This document shows, one piece after another, positions 26,557 through 34,969 of a stretch of 64,000 nt of DNA. The notes under the pieces are model-generated. The model saw only the letters and a list, made by a program, of their open reading frames with translations. It ran no database searches and was not told the DNA's origin. Made by a program: the position numbers and the translations under genes. Within the stretch, counting starts at the first letter, position 1. The number at the start of each line of letters is the position of its first letter. Location of the stretch: assembly GCA_905235135.1 (NCBI GenBank), contig CAJOKR010000023.1, positions 31,700-95,699 on the forward strand. Direction: 5' to 3'. This stretch comes from an uncultured Bacteroidales bacterium (GTDB lineage Bacteria; Bacteroidota; Bacteroidia; Bacteroidales; WCHB1-69).

Positions 26557-26591
26557 AATAATGCTCACGTAATAGCGTGGGCATTATTTTT
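26557..26591 (+). terminator. Terminator after the B-repeat lipoprotein gene
   Basis: Stem AATAATGCTCACG / CGTGGGCATTATT (26557-26569 with 26576-26588, one G-T pair) followed by TTT. Confidence 0.75.
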
Positions 26592-26608
26592 ATCAAATCA
26601 TACAGTTG

Positions 26609-27121
26609 ATGAGAAATTCATTTGTAGTAATATCCTTTGTGCTGGCCACCATGCTGTTCTTTGGCTGCAAAAATGAACAAACCTTGATTGAAAACGCCGC
26701 TATGGGCTACCTGACCGCTATGGGCAACTATCAGATCAAGGAGGCAGTACCATACGCAGCAGAAGAAACCATCGAAAAGACACTTCACGTCATTGAGGAA
26801 GTTATCATGCCGAATCTGGACCCGAATTATGTAAAACAGAACACACCCGCCTCCATTGAAATCAAAGAGGTGAACCAAAAAAGCGACACCACTGCCGAGG
26901 TGAAATATGTGAAGACCACACCTATTCAGGTTCAGGAAGGCTCTTTGGAGATGGTAAAGCGCAATAAAGAATGGAAAGCATTGGTCATCATGCAGTTACC
27001 GGAAGCCATGAAAATCCAAAAGCAAGTGGACAGCAAGACGCTGGATGAGAGGTTCAAAGGCAAACTGAGCCCTGGCAAACCCGGTGAGGCACCGCCGGCA
27101 CCTAACAAACCTCGACAATAA
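26609..27121 (+). CDS. Small lipoprotein, DUF4878-like
   Basis: 170 residues from the ATG at 26609. A signal peptide with lipobox (LFFGC, Cys near 20) leads a single domain resembling the NTF2-like cone of DUF4878/lumazine-binding-like lipoproteins (AAMGYLTAMGNYQIKEAVPYAAEETIEKT, then strands up to KEWKALVIMQLP), and a Pro-rich tail. Function unknown. It faces the DsrK-like gene convergently with a 10-nt gap. Confidence 0.65.
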   Translation: MRNSFVVISFVLATMLFFGCKNEQTLIENAAMGYLTAMGNYQIKEAVPYAAEETIEKTLHVIEEVIMPNLDPNYVKQNTPASIEIKEVNQKSDTTAEVKYVKTTPIQVQEGSLEMVKRNKEWKALVIMQLPEAMKIQKQVDSKTLDERFKGKLSPGKPGEAPPAPNKPRQ

Positions 27122-27131
27122 ACCGTTTCCG

Positions 27132-28430
27132 CTAATCGCCCAACACTATCGCGTCGGCCACGACCTCTGCTACGGACTTGATTTCTACCCCGAGATTATA
27201 TTCGTGGTTGATTTGTGACAGTTGGTCAGCGCAATTGTGGCAAGGCGTAATCACCACAGAAGCACCCGTCGCCTTGATCTGGTCGGCTTTGATTTTGCCG
27301 ATCTTCAGGCGACGTTCGTTGTATTCGCTCATGGCCAACATACCGCCTCCGCCGCCGCAGCAGAAGTTGTCGCTGCCGTAAGGTTCCATCTCGATCAGTT
27401 CCGGCACCGCCTGCTTCACCACATAACGCAACGAGTTGAAGAGACCTCCATTCCGTGTGATATTGCACGGGTCGTGGATGGTGTATTTTTTCGTGTTTAA
27501 GTTTTTGTCCAGTTTTATTTTTCCGGATTTGATGTATTCTTCAATCAGTTCGACAAGCGAAATCATCTTGAAATCCGGATGTTGCCCCATATAGTTGGGG
27601 GATTCCCACCGGAGAGCGCGTGTGCCGTGTCCGCACTCGCCTAACACCAACGTCTTGCATTTCAGCTTCGCCATCTCGTCGTACATGTGCTGCGCAATTT
27701 GCTTGGCGTGCGTGTCGTTGCCGGAGAAATAGCCGTAATTGGTGACATCGTACATCTCGTCGGAGAGCGTCCAGTCGGTGCCGGCCACGTGGAAAATCTT
27801 GGCGGCAGCGGCGATGGAGAGTGGGAAGAATTTCGGCTCGCGTGGGTTCAAGGTGTAGAGAATCTCCGCATTCTCCTTGTTCATCGGAATCAGCGTCTCT
27901 TCCGTTTCCAACTCGTCCTGCAATTCCTCTTGCATCCAATCGATGGTATCGACAAAATCCTCCTTCGGGATGGCCATGTTGTTCTTGGTGTTAAGGGCGG
28001 CGTCGACGGTGGCCTGCAGCGAGGCGGGCACACAGCCCATAGTGGCCAGCATCCGGCGTCCGGTGCGCACCACAAAGGGGATATCCACGCCAATGGAACA
28101 GTGTTTTACGCAACGTCCGCACATCGTACATGCGCCGTATAGCGAATCCACCATCTCGGCGATATAATCCTCCGTCAGTTCCTTGGCATTCGTCAATTTG
28201 GGCGCCGTTTTGCCCAAGAAGGTGCAATAGCGACGGTAGATGGACGACACCATATCGACCTTCTTGCCAGGGATATATTTCGCCTCCTCAAAGGTCTTGA
28301 AAAAGAGGCAGCTGGTCTCGCACAACCCGCAATGCACGCAGGCATTGAGGTGCGTGAGAAGCTTGCTGTCCGTGTGTTTGGTCAATATGTTGACGGCCTT
28401 CTGGATGCTGTCGGGGGATATATCTTTCAT
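27132..28430 (-). CDS. DsrK/HdrD-like iron-sulfur protein
   Basis: 432 residues from the ATG at 28430. Two ferredoxin motifs, CVHCGLCETSC and CTMCGRCVKHC, bind two [4Fe-4S] clusters (residues about 30-40 and 100-110). The C-terminal half has CCG-type cysteine motifs (HDPCN, FCCGGGGG, TPCHNC), the signature of HdrD/DsrK/GlpC proteins that handle heterodisulfides or quinones. No membrane helix, so it needs a membrane partner such as the cytochrome b at 15387. DsrC at 16901 could be its substrate. This link is inferred from family roles; the genes are 10 kb apart. Confidence 0.85.
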   Translation of the reverse strand: MKDISPDSIQKAVNILTKHTDSKLLTHLNACVHCGLCETSCLFFKTFEEAKYIPGKKVDMVSSIYRRYCTFLGKTAPKLTNAKELTEDYIAEMVDSLYGACTMCGRCVKHCSIGVDIPFVVRTGRRMLATMGCVPASLQATVDAALNTKNNMAIPKEDFVDTIDWMQEELQDELETEETLIPMNKENAEILYTLNPREPKFFPLSIAAAAKIFHVAGTDWTLSDEMYDVTNYGYFSGNDTHAKQIAQHMYDEMAKLKCKTLVLGECGHGTRALRWESPNYMGQHPDFKMISLVELIEEYIKSGKIKLDKNLNTKKYTIHDPCNITRNGGLFNSLRYVVKQAVPELIEMEPYGSDNFCCGGGGGMLAMSEYNERRLKIGKIKADQIKATGASVVITPCHNCADQLSQINHEYNLGVEIKSVAEVVADAIVLGD

Positions 28431-28447
28431 ACTCGTATATTTTGGCC

Positions 28448-28456
28448 GCAAAGGTA
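28448..28456 (-). promoter_or_regulatory. -7 promoter element for the DsrK-like gene
   Basis: The minus strand reads TACCTTTGC 18 nt before the ATG at 28430, supporting that start and not one further upstream. Confidence 0.6.
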
Positions 28457-28502
28457 CAATTTTTTAGGGAACGGGCAATACCATTATTCGGGGTTGTCGC
28501 AT

Positions 28503-28535
28503 AAAAAAAAAGCGGAACCGCAAAGGATTCCGCCG
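28503..28535 (-). terminator. Terminator of the rpsF-rpsR-rplI operon
   Basis: Stem GCGGAA/TTCCGC (28512-28517 with 28528-28533) followed on the minus strand by a run of eight or more T. Confidence 0.75.
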
Positions 28536-28560
28536 TCTTTATAATCAAATAGTATGAGGT

Positions 28561-29019
28561 TTACTCTGCAGTTTCGGGGACAACGTTGAGCTTGATTTCA
28601 ACTTTGAAATCGCGGTGCAGGTTCACCTGAGCGGTGTATTGACCCAGCTCTTTGATGCGGTCCTCATTGATGGTGATTTTGTGACGGTCGATTTCGATAC
28701 CGTGTTGGTTCTGAAGAGCCTCAGCAACCATGATGTTGTTCACGGAACCGAACAGAGTGCCGTTTTCAGAAGCCTTAGCGGGGATGTTGACTTCGAGGCC
28801 TTCGATCTTGCCGGCCATGAATTCAGCTTCCTTGCGGATCTTCTCAGCCTTGAAAGCGCGCTGTTTGATGGTTTCCGCCAGTTGTTTCTTCTTTGCCGGG
28901 GTAGCGAGTTCGGCAAAACCCTGCGGAATGAGGTAATTGCGGGCATAACCGTCTTTCACCTTTACGAGATCGTCGGCATAACCCAGATTAGCTACGTCTT
29001 GTTTCAATATGATTTCCAT
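28561..29019 (-). CDS. rplI: 50S ribosomal protein L9
   Basis: 152 residues with the L9 start MEIILKQDVANLGYADDLVKVKDGYARNYLIP and the long helix linking to the C-terminal domain (HKITINEDRIKELGQYTAQVNLH). L9 binds 23S rRNA. Last gene of the rpsF-rpsR-rplI operon. Confidence 0.97.
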   Translation of the reverse strand: MEIILKQDVANLGYADDLVKVKDGYARNYLIPQGFAELATPAKKKQLAETIKQRAFKAEKIRKEAEFMAGKIEGLEVNIPAKASENGTLFGSVNNIMVAEALQNQHGIEIDRHKITINEDRIKELGQYTAQVNLHRDFKVEIKLNVVPETAE

Positions 29020-29033
29020 GACAAAATGCTTTT

Positions 29034-29306
29034 TTAGTTAGATTTTAAATTATCGGTGACGAACGGCAGAAGAGCCAGGTGACGGGCGCGTTTCACGGCC
29101 TGAGCCACTTTCTTCTGGTACTTCAAAGAGGTGCCGGTCAGACGGCGGGGCAGAATCTTACCCTGCTCGTTCACGAATTTCTTCAGGAACTCGGCGTCTT
29201 TATAGTCGATGTACTTGATGCCGCTCTTTTTGAAACGACAATATTTTTTCTTCTTGATGTCAACCGCAACGGGGGCGATGTATTTGATATCGTTCTGCTG
29301 TGCCAT
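29034..29306 (-). CDS. rpsR: 30S ribosomal protein S18
   Basis: 90 residues, basic, with [24 protein letters not shown] and the [29 protein letters not shown] core. It lies between rpsF and rplI with spacers of 4 and 14 nt. S18 pairs with S6 on the 30S platform. Confidence 0.97.
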   Translation of the reverse strand: MAQQNDIKYIAPVAVDIKKKKYCRFKKSGIKYIDYKDAEFLKKFVNEQGKILPRRLTGTSLKYQKKVAQAVKRARHLALLPFVTDNLKSN

Positions 29307-29310
29307 AATC

Positions 29311-29739
29311 TTAAGCTTCTACAGGGTTAGACTCTTGGTTAACTGTTTCTTCTGCAACGGGTTGTTGCTCCTCTTGGACGGGTTCCGCAGCGGCAGTCTC
29401 AGCTTTGGCCTTGCGGTTGTTGCGTCTCTTCTCAGCGAAGGCAATGGCGTATTTGTCCATCGTCACGGTGAGGAAGCGGATCACGCGCTCGTCACGGCGG
29501 AATTGGAGTTCCAGTTCAGCGACAGCACTGCCGTCGGCCTTGAACTCATAGAGGTGATAGAATCCGGAGGACTTCTTTTGGATGGGGTATTCGAGCTTGC
29601 GCAGGCCCCAGTTCTCCTGGTGGACGATTTCAGCACCCTGGTCGGTGAGAATCTTCTCAAATTTCTGTACCGTTTCCTTCATCTGTTCATCAGACAAAAC
29701 GGGCGTCATAATGAAAACGGTTTCGTAATGATTTGCCAT
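29311..29739 (-). CDS. rpsF: 30S ribosomal protein S6
   Basis: 142 residues starting at the ATG at 29739, which gives the usual [19 protein letters not shown] start; an upstream in-frame start is possible but lies in the promoter. The domain ends about residue 105 and a 35-residue Ala/Glu-rich tail follows ([14 protein letters not shown]), longer than in E. coli. First gene of the operon, with a TATTTTTGC promoter element at 29781-29789. Confidence 0.95.
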   Translation of the reverse strand: MANHYETVFIMTPVLSDEQMKETVQKFEKILTDQGAEIVHQENWGLRKLEYPIQKKSSGFYHLYEFKADGSAVAELELQFRRDERVIRFLTVTMDKYAIAFAEKRRNNRKAKAETAAAEPVQEEQQPVAEETVNQESNPVEA

Positions 29740-29780
29740 AATGCTTTTTACTAAATTGATTTGTACTAAAATTTTGGGCG

Positions 29781-29789
29781 GCAAAAATA
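29781..29789 (-). promoter_or_regulatory. -7 promoter element for rpsF operon
   Basis: The minus strand reads TATTTTTGC, 42 nt before the rpsF ATG. Confidence 0.6.
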
Positions 29790-29885
29790 CATTTTTTTCC
29801 GTTACCTCCGTCCATGCTTGAAAAGTTTTTTTTTCAAGGGTAAAAACTGTTCACTATTCACTCTTCATAGTTCACAAAAAATTTG

Positions 29886-29893
29886 TATCTTTG
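29886..29893 (+). promoter_or_regulatory. -7 promoter element for gapA
   Basis: TATCTTTG (TAnnTTTG), 38 nt before the gapA ATG. Confidence 0.65.
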
Positions 29894-29918
29894 CCCGTTT
29901 TTTGAACTCTCTAATTAA

Positions 29919-30944
<1,026 letters not shown>

Positions 30945-30955
30945 TTGACAATTCA

Positions 30956-31006
30956 TGTAGAGACGTGCCATTGCGTGTTTCATTCACGCCCTGGTGTGTC
31001 TTTACA
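30956..31006. repeat. GTAGAGACGC palindrome family (copy 2, degenerate)
   Basis: TGTAGAGACGTGCC and the imperfect complement ending GTGTGTCTTTACA, with an inner stem GCGTG/CACGC. Lies just after gapA and could terminate it. Confidence 0.7.
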
Positions 31007-31032
31007 ATTTATAAACCTTAAATCATCAAATT

Positions 31033-31191
31033 ATGGAAAAATACACATGTGACCTTTGCGGTTATACCTACGATCCCGAGGTTGGCGATCCTGACAACGG
31101 CATTGCCCCCGGCACCGCATTTGAAGATCTCCCCTACAACTGGACCTGCCCGATCTGCGGCGTGGAAAAATCCAGCTTCTCCAAAAAATAA
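31033..31191 (+). CDS. Rubredoxin
   Basis: 52 residues. Two C-x-x-C-G motifs ([19 protein letters not shown] and [11 protein letters not shown]) bind one Fe. Rubredoxin passes electrons to flavodiiron proteins, and fprA lies 2.6 kb downstream on the same strand, suggesting a functional link in O2/NO reduction. The gene lies between two palindromic repeats, so it is probably a single-gene unit. Confidence 0.96.
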   Translation: MEKYTCDLCGYTYDPEVGDPDNGIAPGTAFEDLPYNWTCPICGVEKSSFSKK

Positions 31192-31194
31192 CAT

Positions 31195-31224
31195 TGTAGA
31201 GACGTGCCATGGCGCGTCTCTACA
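31195..31224. repeat. GTAGAGACGC palindrome (copy 3)
   Basis: Perfect 10-bp stem TGTAGAGACG/CGTCTCTACA with GCCATGGC in the middle, 3 nt after the rubredoxin stop. Confidence 0.9.
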
Positions 31225-31238
31225 TTTCGTTACAAAAG

Positions 31239-31266
31239 AAAGGCGGCCTGCAAAGACCGCCTTTTG
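31239..31266. terminator. Bidirectional terminator between rubredoxin and the C10 protease
   Basis: Stem AAAGGCGG (31239-31246)/CCGCCTTT (31257-31264) with T runs on both strands. Confidence 0.8.
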
Positions 31267-31286
31267 TTATATATGTTATTGTAGGA

Positions 31287-33560
31287 TTACTCCACAATGA
31301 ATTTCTGAACGTGGCTGCCGCTGGTGCTGTTCAGATGGAGGAAGTAAACGCCCTTGGCGAAGGTGTTCACCGGAATCTGATACATCTCGGAACCACCGTT
31401 GTGGTTGATCTGATCCTCATAGACGGTTTTGCCCATCATATCGACAACCTTGGCATTGAACTGTTGAGCTTCGTCAGCAGCAACTTCCACATTGATGTAA
31501 GAGGTGGCAGGATTCGGATAAACGCTAACCTCAACATTGTCGAACTGGCTGATACCAGTGTTCTTGGCATAGTACTCAAATTCGAAGCCCGTACCGGCAT
31601 CTTTGTTATCCGTGACGAAACGGATGATGAATCTGGAAATCGGGGAGCCGGCGTAGTTGAACGTATTCACGTCGTAGGTGTAAACTTCAGCGGGAAGGTT
31701 ATCAGCGTCGAAGTGGGCGAGCAACTTTTTGCTACCGGAGGTGCTGCTGGCTTGGTTGTAGATATCCACAAAGTCACCCTGCTTGAGGTCGAATTTGTGG
31801 AAAGCGCATACCAGTTGGTTCGTGAAACGCAGGTTCAGCGTATATTCGCAAACATTGTCGAGAGCGTAGAGACCATCGCCAGTTGCATTACCGGGTTTGT
31901 CGGTCAGCACGGCATAGCCGTCCGTGAGGGTTTGGTCAGTACAACCGTTTTGGTTGATGCCGGTCACCTCATAATCGAGCACAAAGCCGTAGTCGGTTTC
32001 GGAATTAGCAGTAGAGGTGAAGACGATAAGCACGCTGTCAGCAGTGACGGAGACGGGATCGGGGAGGGGTTCGCCAACATAGCCTGCATGGATGGCATCG
32101 CCCAGGGGCGAGTAGTCGTTGCAGGCAGCCATGAGATAGTCACCGCTATATTGTTTTTTGATGCCGCTGGCCTCAGTACCACCGTTATAGATGATAACTT
32201 TGTCGCCTTCTTTCACTTTCAGCTTGGAGAACGTGAATTTGTAGCTGGTAGCGTCGGGGCAAGCGATCACCCATCTGCGGTTGGAGTTCTGGGCGTATTT
32301 CATATTACCGGCGCCGTCGCTGATGGTGCCGAAGCTGGCGGTGACGCGTTTGGAGCTCTCAGCGGGTTTTGCAATATCAGCGCTGTCGGGCATCAGGGAG
32401 GTCATCATCGTGTTGGTACCGCTCACGTTAAAGTTGCCGTAACCGGAGGAGAGCATATTGTCGATAGTGTAGTATCCGTTGTCAGAACCAGCCCATCCCC
32501 AGTTAACGTGAAAATAGGTGTTGTCGTTAATGGTGGTGTAGCCATCGACGATCCAAGCGTGACCGCCGGCGGAAGCGCTTTGGCCGGAGAAGAAGAGCGG
32601 ACGGTGGGCATCCAGCTCAGCCTTTGCCATGGCAACCCAATCCTCAGCAGACACGTCGCTAACTGAACGGAACTGGGCCAGATCGGAGTAGAAATAGTGG
32701 TCTTGAAGAGCCGTCATAGCGTATTCTGATTGGGAACCGGAACCGTCGTGACCGTAACTCATGCGCACGGAAACACCGCAGTGGTAGAGCAGCTTGGCCA
32801 GCTCACCATCGTAGGAATACAGCTGGTTTGCTATAGCATCGTAATCGTATTGGGCCTGGCCATAGTTCACAGTCTGTCTCGGATAGGTGTAGAGCACTTC
32901 GGAGTGTTCCTCGTTATATTCTTTGGGAATGTAGGAGACAACGCCGTAGCCATGATCCGGATAGCGATAGTAGTAAAGAATGTTGGCCATGGTCAGCGCA
33001 ACGCAACCCACGTAGGAGCGGGAGTCTATGCTATATGTGCTCAGTGGGTTGGTGGGACACATCTCATTATAATATATGTCTTGCGTCCAAAGAGTGGTCA
33101 CCAGCGGTTCCACACAAGGATTACCCTTGGCTGCGGAATAGGGCACAAAGTCGGAAGCCAAATAGTGGCTCCAGGAGTTGCGTTTTGCCAGTGCCGCTTC
33201 GGGATTCTTCATCAGGTAGGAAATCTGCTCAGCATATTTCTCCGTGTAGAGGTCAGCGCCAATACCTTCCTTAAAGTTGCTCTCTAACGAATAAGCAAGG
33301 ATAGGGTTGGCCAGCTCGGTGGCGGAGACAATGATGAAGCCTTTCTCGCCGACGCTGAAACGGTAGGTCACCGGAGTGCCTTCCGCAGAATACTCAGTTT
33401 TCACCAGCGTCAGGTCCATCTGGTTGGCCTTAGTGGCACCCACACGCTCGATGAGGAAGTTTCTCGATGCTTGCATGGCATCTCCTACGGGGATTACATT
33501 CACCGCGTAGCTCAAGGTAATGAACATCAGTAATGATGCTAACAGGGTAAATTTTTTCAT
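31287..33560 (-). CDS. C10-family cysteine protease with T9SS type A signal
   Basis: 757 residues. Signal peptide (MKKFTLLASLLMFITLSYA), a Spi-like propeptide (about 20-140), then the streptopain-type catalytic domain: Cys in YVGCVALTMANILYYY (about 188) and His in ASAGGHAWIVDGY (about 333). Two CUB-like beta domains follow (about 400-650). The last 80 residues hold VSVYPNPATSYINVEV and GVYFLHLNSTSGSHVQKFIVE, the type A T9SS C-terminal sorting domain. It is therefore a secreted or surface-attached protease. Relatives include interpain and prevopain-type enzymes that attack host proteins. It has its own -7 element (complement of 33608-33616). Confidence 0.93.
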   Translation of the reverse strand: MKKFTLLASLLMFITLSYAVNVIPVGDAMQASRNFLIERVGATKANQMDLTLVKTEYSAEGTPVTYRFSVGEKGFIIVSATELANPILAYSLESNFKEGIGADLYTEKYAEQISYLMKNPEAALAKRNSWSHYLASDFVPYSAAKGNPCVEPLVTTLWTQDIYYNEMCPTNPLSTYSIDSRSYVGCVALTMANILYYYRYPDHGYGVVSYIPKEYNEEHSEVLYTYPRQTVNYGQAQYDYDAIANQLYSYDGELAKLLYHCGVSVRMSYGHDGSGSQSEYAMTALQDHYFYSDLAQFRSVSDVSAEDWVAMAKAELDAHRPLFFSGQSASAGGHAWIVDGYTTINDNTYFHVNWGWAGSDNGYYTIDNMLSSGYGNFNVSGTNTMMTSLMPDSADIAKPAESSKRVTASFGTISDGAGNMKYAQNSNRRWVIACPDATSYKFTFSKLKVKEGDKVIIYNGGTEASGIKKQYSGDYLMAACNDYSPLGDAIHAGYVGEPLPDPVSVTADSVLIVFTSTANSETDYGFVLDYEVTGINQNGCTDQTLTDGYAVLTDKPGNATGDGLYALDNVCEYTLNLRFTNQLVCAFHKFDLKQGDFVDIYNQASSTSGSKKLLAHFDADNLPAEVYTYDVNTFNYAGSPISRFIIRFVTDNKDAGTGFEFEYYAKNTGISQFDNVEVSVYPNPATSYINVEVAADEAQQFNAKVVDMMGKTVYEDQINHNGGSEMYQIPVNTFAKGVYFLHLNSTSGSHVQKFIVE

Positions 33561-33607
33561 ACTCTATAGAATTTTATTTATAATTATTCCAATTAATAAT
33601 ATAGCCC

Positions 33608-33616
33608 GCAAAAATA
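33608..33616 (-). promoter_or_regulatory. -7 promoter element for the C10 protease
   Basis: The minus strand reads TATTTTTGC, 48 nt before the ATG at 33560. Confidence 0.6.
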
Positions 33617-33685
33617 CAAAAAAAATGAATAAATCCCCACCTAAATTTAGATATTTAAATTTTATTCTCGTAACGCGGTTTTTTG

Positions 33686-33693
33686 TATTTTTG
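33686..33693 (+). promoter_or_regulatory. -7 promoter element for fprA
   Basis: TATTTTTG, 56 nt before the fprA ATG at 33749. Confidence 0.6.
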
Positions 33694-33748
33694 CGCTTCG
33701 GTTTTTAAGCCGCACAAATCTTTTATGAGACAATAAGTTATCGTAAAA

Positions 33749-34951
33749 ATGAATACATCAAGACAAATTTCAAGCGATTTATGGTATGTCGGTGCGTCCG
33801 ACAGAAGACTGGCCCTTTTTGAGAACATGATGCCCATTCCGAGCGGCACTTCCTACAATTCTTACGTCTTTACCGACGAAAAGACCGTCCTTTTGGACAC
33901 GGTTGACCAAGCGGTGGGGGCGCAATTTTTGGAGAATCTGACCGCCGTTTTGGCAGGCCGTGCGCTGGATTACATCGTCATCCATCACGTGGAACCCGAC
34001 CATTTGGCCTCCCTGCAAGAGGTTTTGTTGCGCTGGCCGAATGCTGTCATCGTGTGCAGTATGCAGGCCTCCCGCTTGATGAAACAGTTTATGGATATTC
34101 CCGAAAGTGTTCAATTCCAGATTGTTAAGGAAGGTGATACGCTGAATGCCGGTAAACACACCCTGAATTTCGTGGGGGCACAGATGGTACACTGGCCGGA
34201 GGTGCTGGTTTCCTACGATTCCACCGACAAAGTGCTTTTCTCCGCCGATGCTTTCGGCACGTTCGGTGCCCTTGGCGGGAATCTCTATGCGGATGAGGTG
34301 AACTTCGACCGCGAATGGATGTACGAGGCCCGTCGCTATTATACTAATATTGTAGGAAAATATGGAATGCAGGTGCAGAATCTGCTGAAGAAGGCCGCCA
34401 CGCTTGACATTGCGATGGTTTGCCCGCTGCACGGCCCCATCTGGCGCAAAGATTTCGGCAAGTTTGTGGAGAAGTACGACAAATGGAGCCGCTACGAGCC
34501 TGAAGATAAGGAAGTTGTGGTTATTTATGGTTCCATGTACGGGCATACAGAATCCGTTGCCACGGTTCTGTCCGGCATGTTAGCCGACAAAGGCTGCCGC
34601 AACGTCCGTATGTATGATGCCGCCGCGACGCACGTATCTTACTTGGTGTCAGAGTCTTTCCGTTGCAGCCACATCGTGCTCGTTGCCCCGACCTACAACG
34701 GCGGTCTCTATCCCCCGATGGAGAACTATCTGCTTGATATCAAGGCACATCTGCTGCAAAACCGCACCTTTACCGTCATCGAGAACGGCTCTTGGGCACC
34801 CGTTTCCGGCAATGCCGTCAAAGCCATCCTCGGTGAGATGAAAAACACCACCGTCCTCGAACCTGCCGTCACCTTCAAATCCGCAATGAAGGAGGCTCAG
34901 AAGGCAGAGTTAGAGGCACTGGCCGATGCGATAGTCGCGTCACTTAGTTAG
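33749..34951 (+). CDS. fprA: A-type flavodiiron protein
   Basis: 400 residues. The N-terminal beta-lactamase-like domain holds the di-iron ligands in HHVEPDH (H80, E82, D84, H85) and a later His; the flavodoxin domain (about 250-400) starts VVVIYGSMYGHTESVA, binding FMN. FprA reduces O2 to water and/or NO to N2O, using electrons from rubredoxin or ferredoxin. The gene is 18 nt before the Nfn-like fusion and probably co-transcribed, with rubredoxin nearby. Confidence 0.95.
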   Translation: MNTSRQISSDLWYVGASDRRLALFENMMPIPSGTSYNSYVFTDEKTVLLDTVDQAVGAQFLENLTAVLAGRALDYIVIHHVEPDHLASLQEVLLRWPNAVIVCSMQASRLMKQFMDIPESVQFQIVKEGDTLNAGKHTLNFVGAQMVHWPEVLVSYDSTDKVLFSADAFGTFGALGGNLYADEVNFDREWMYEARRYYTNIVGKYGMQVQNLLKKAATLDIAMVCPLHGPIWRKDFGKFVEKYDKWSRYEPEDKEVVVIYGSMYGHTESVATVLSGMLADKGCRNVRMYDAAATHVSYLVSESFRCSHIVLVAPTYNGGLYPPMENYLLDIKAHLLQNRTFTVIENGSWAPVSGNAVKAILGEMKNTTVLEPAVTFKSAMKEAQKAELEALADAIVASLS

Positions 34952-34969
34952 TAGAAAGTAGTTGCAATC

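Noticed and set aside
27132..28430. Glycerol-3-phosphate dehydrogenase subunit GlpC
   Set aside because: No glpA or glpB next to it; the general HdrD/DsrK/GlpC fold is clear but context does not support glycerol metabolism. The DsrK label is also only a likely one.
31209..32666. A 485-codon open frame antisense to the C10 protease
   Set aside because: The opposite strand has a signal peptide, catalytic motifs and a T9SS tail; the antisense product has no family features.
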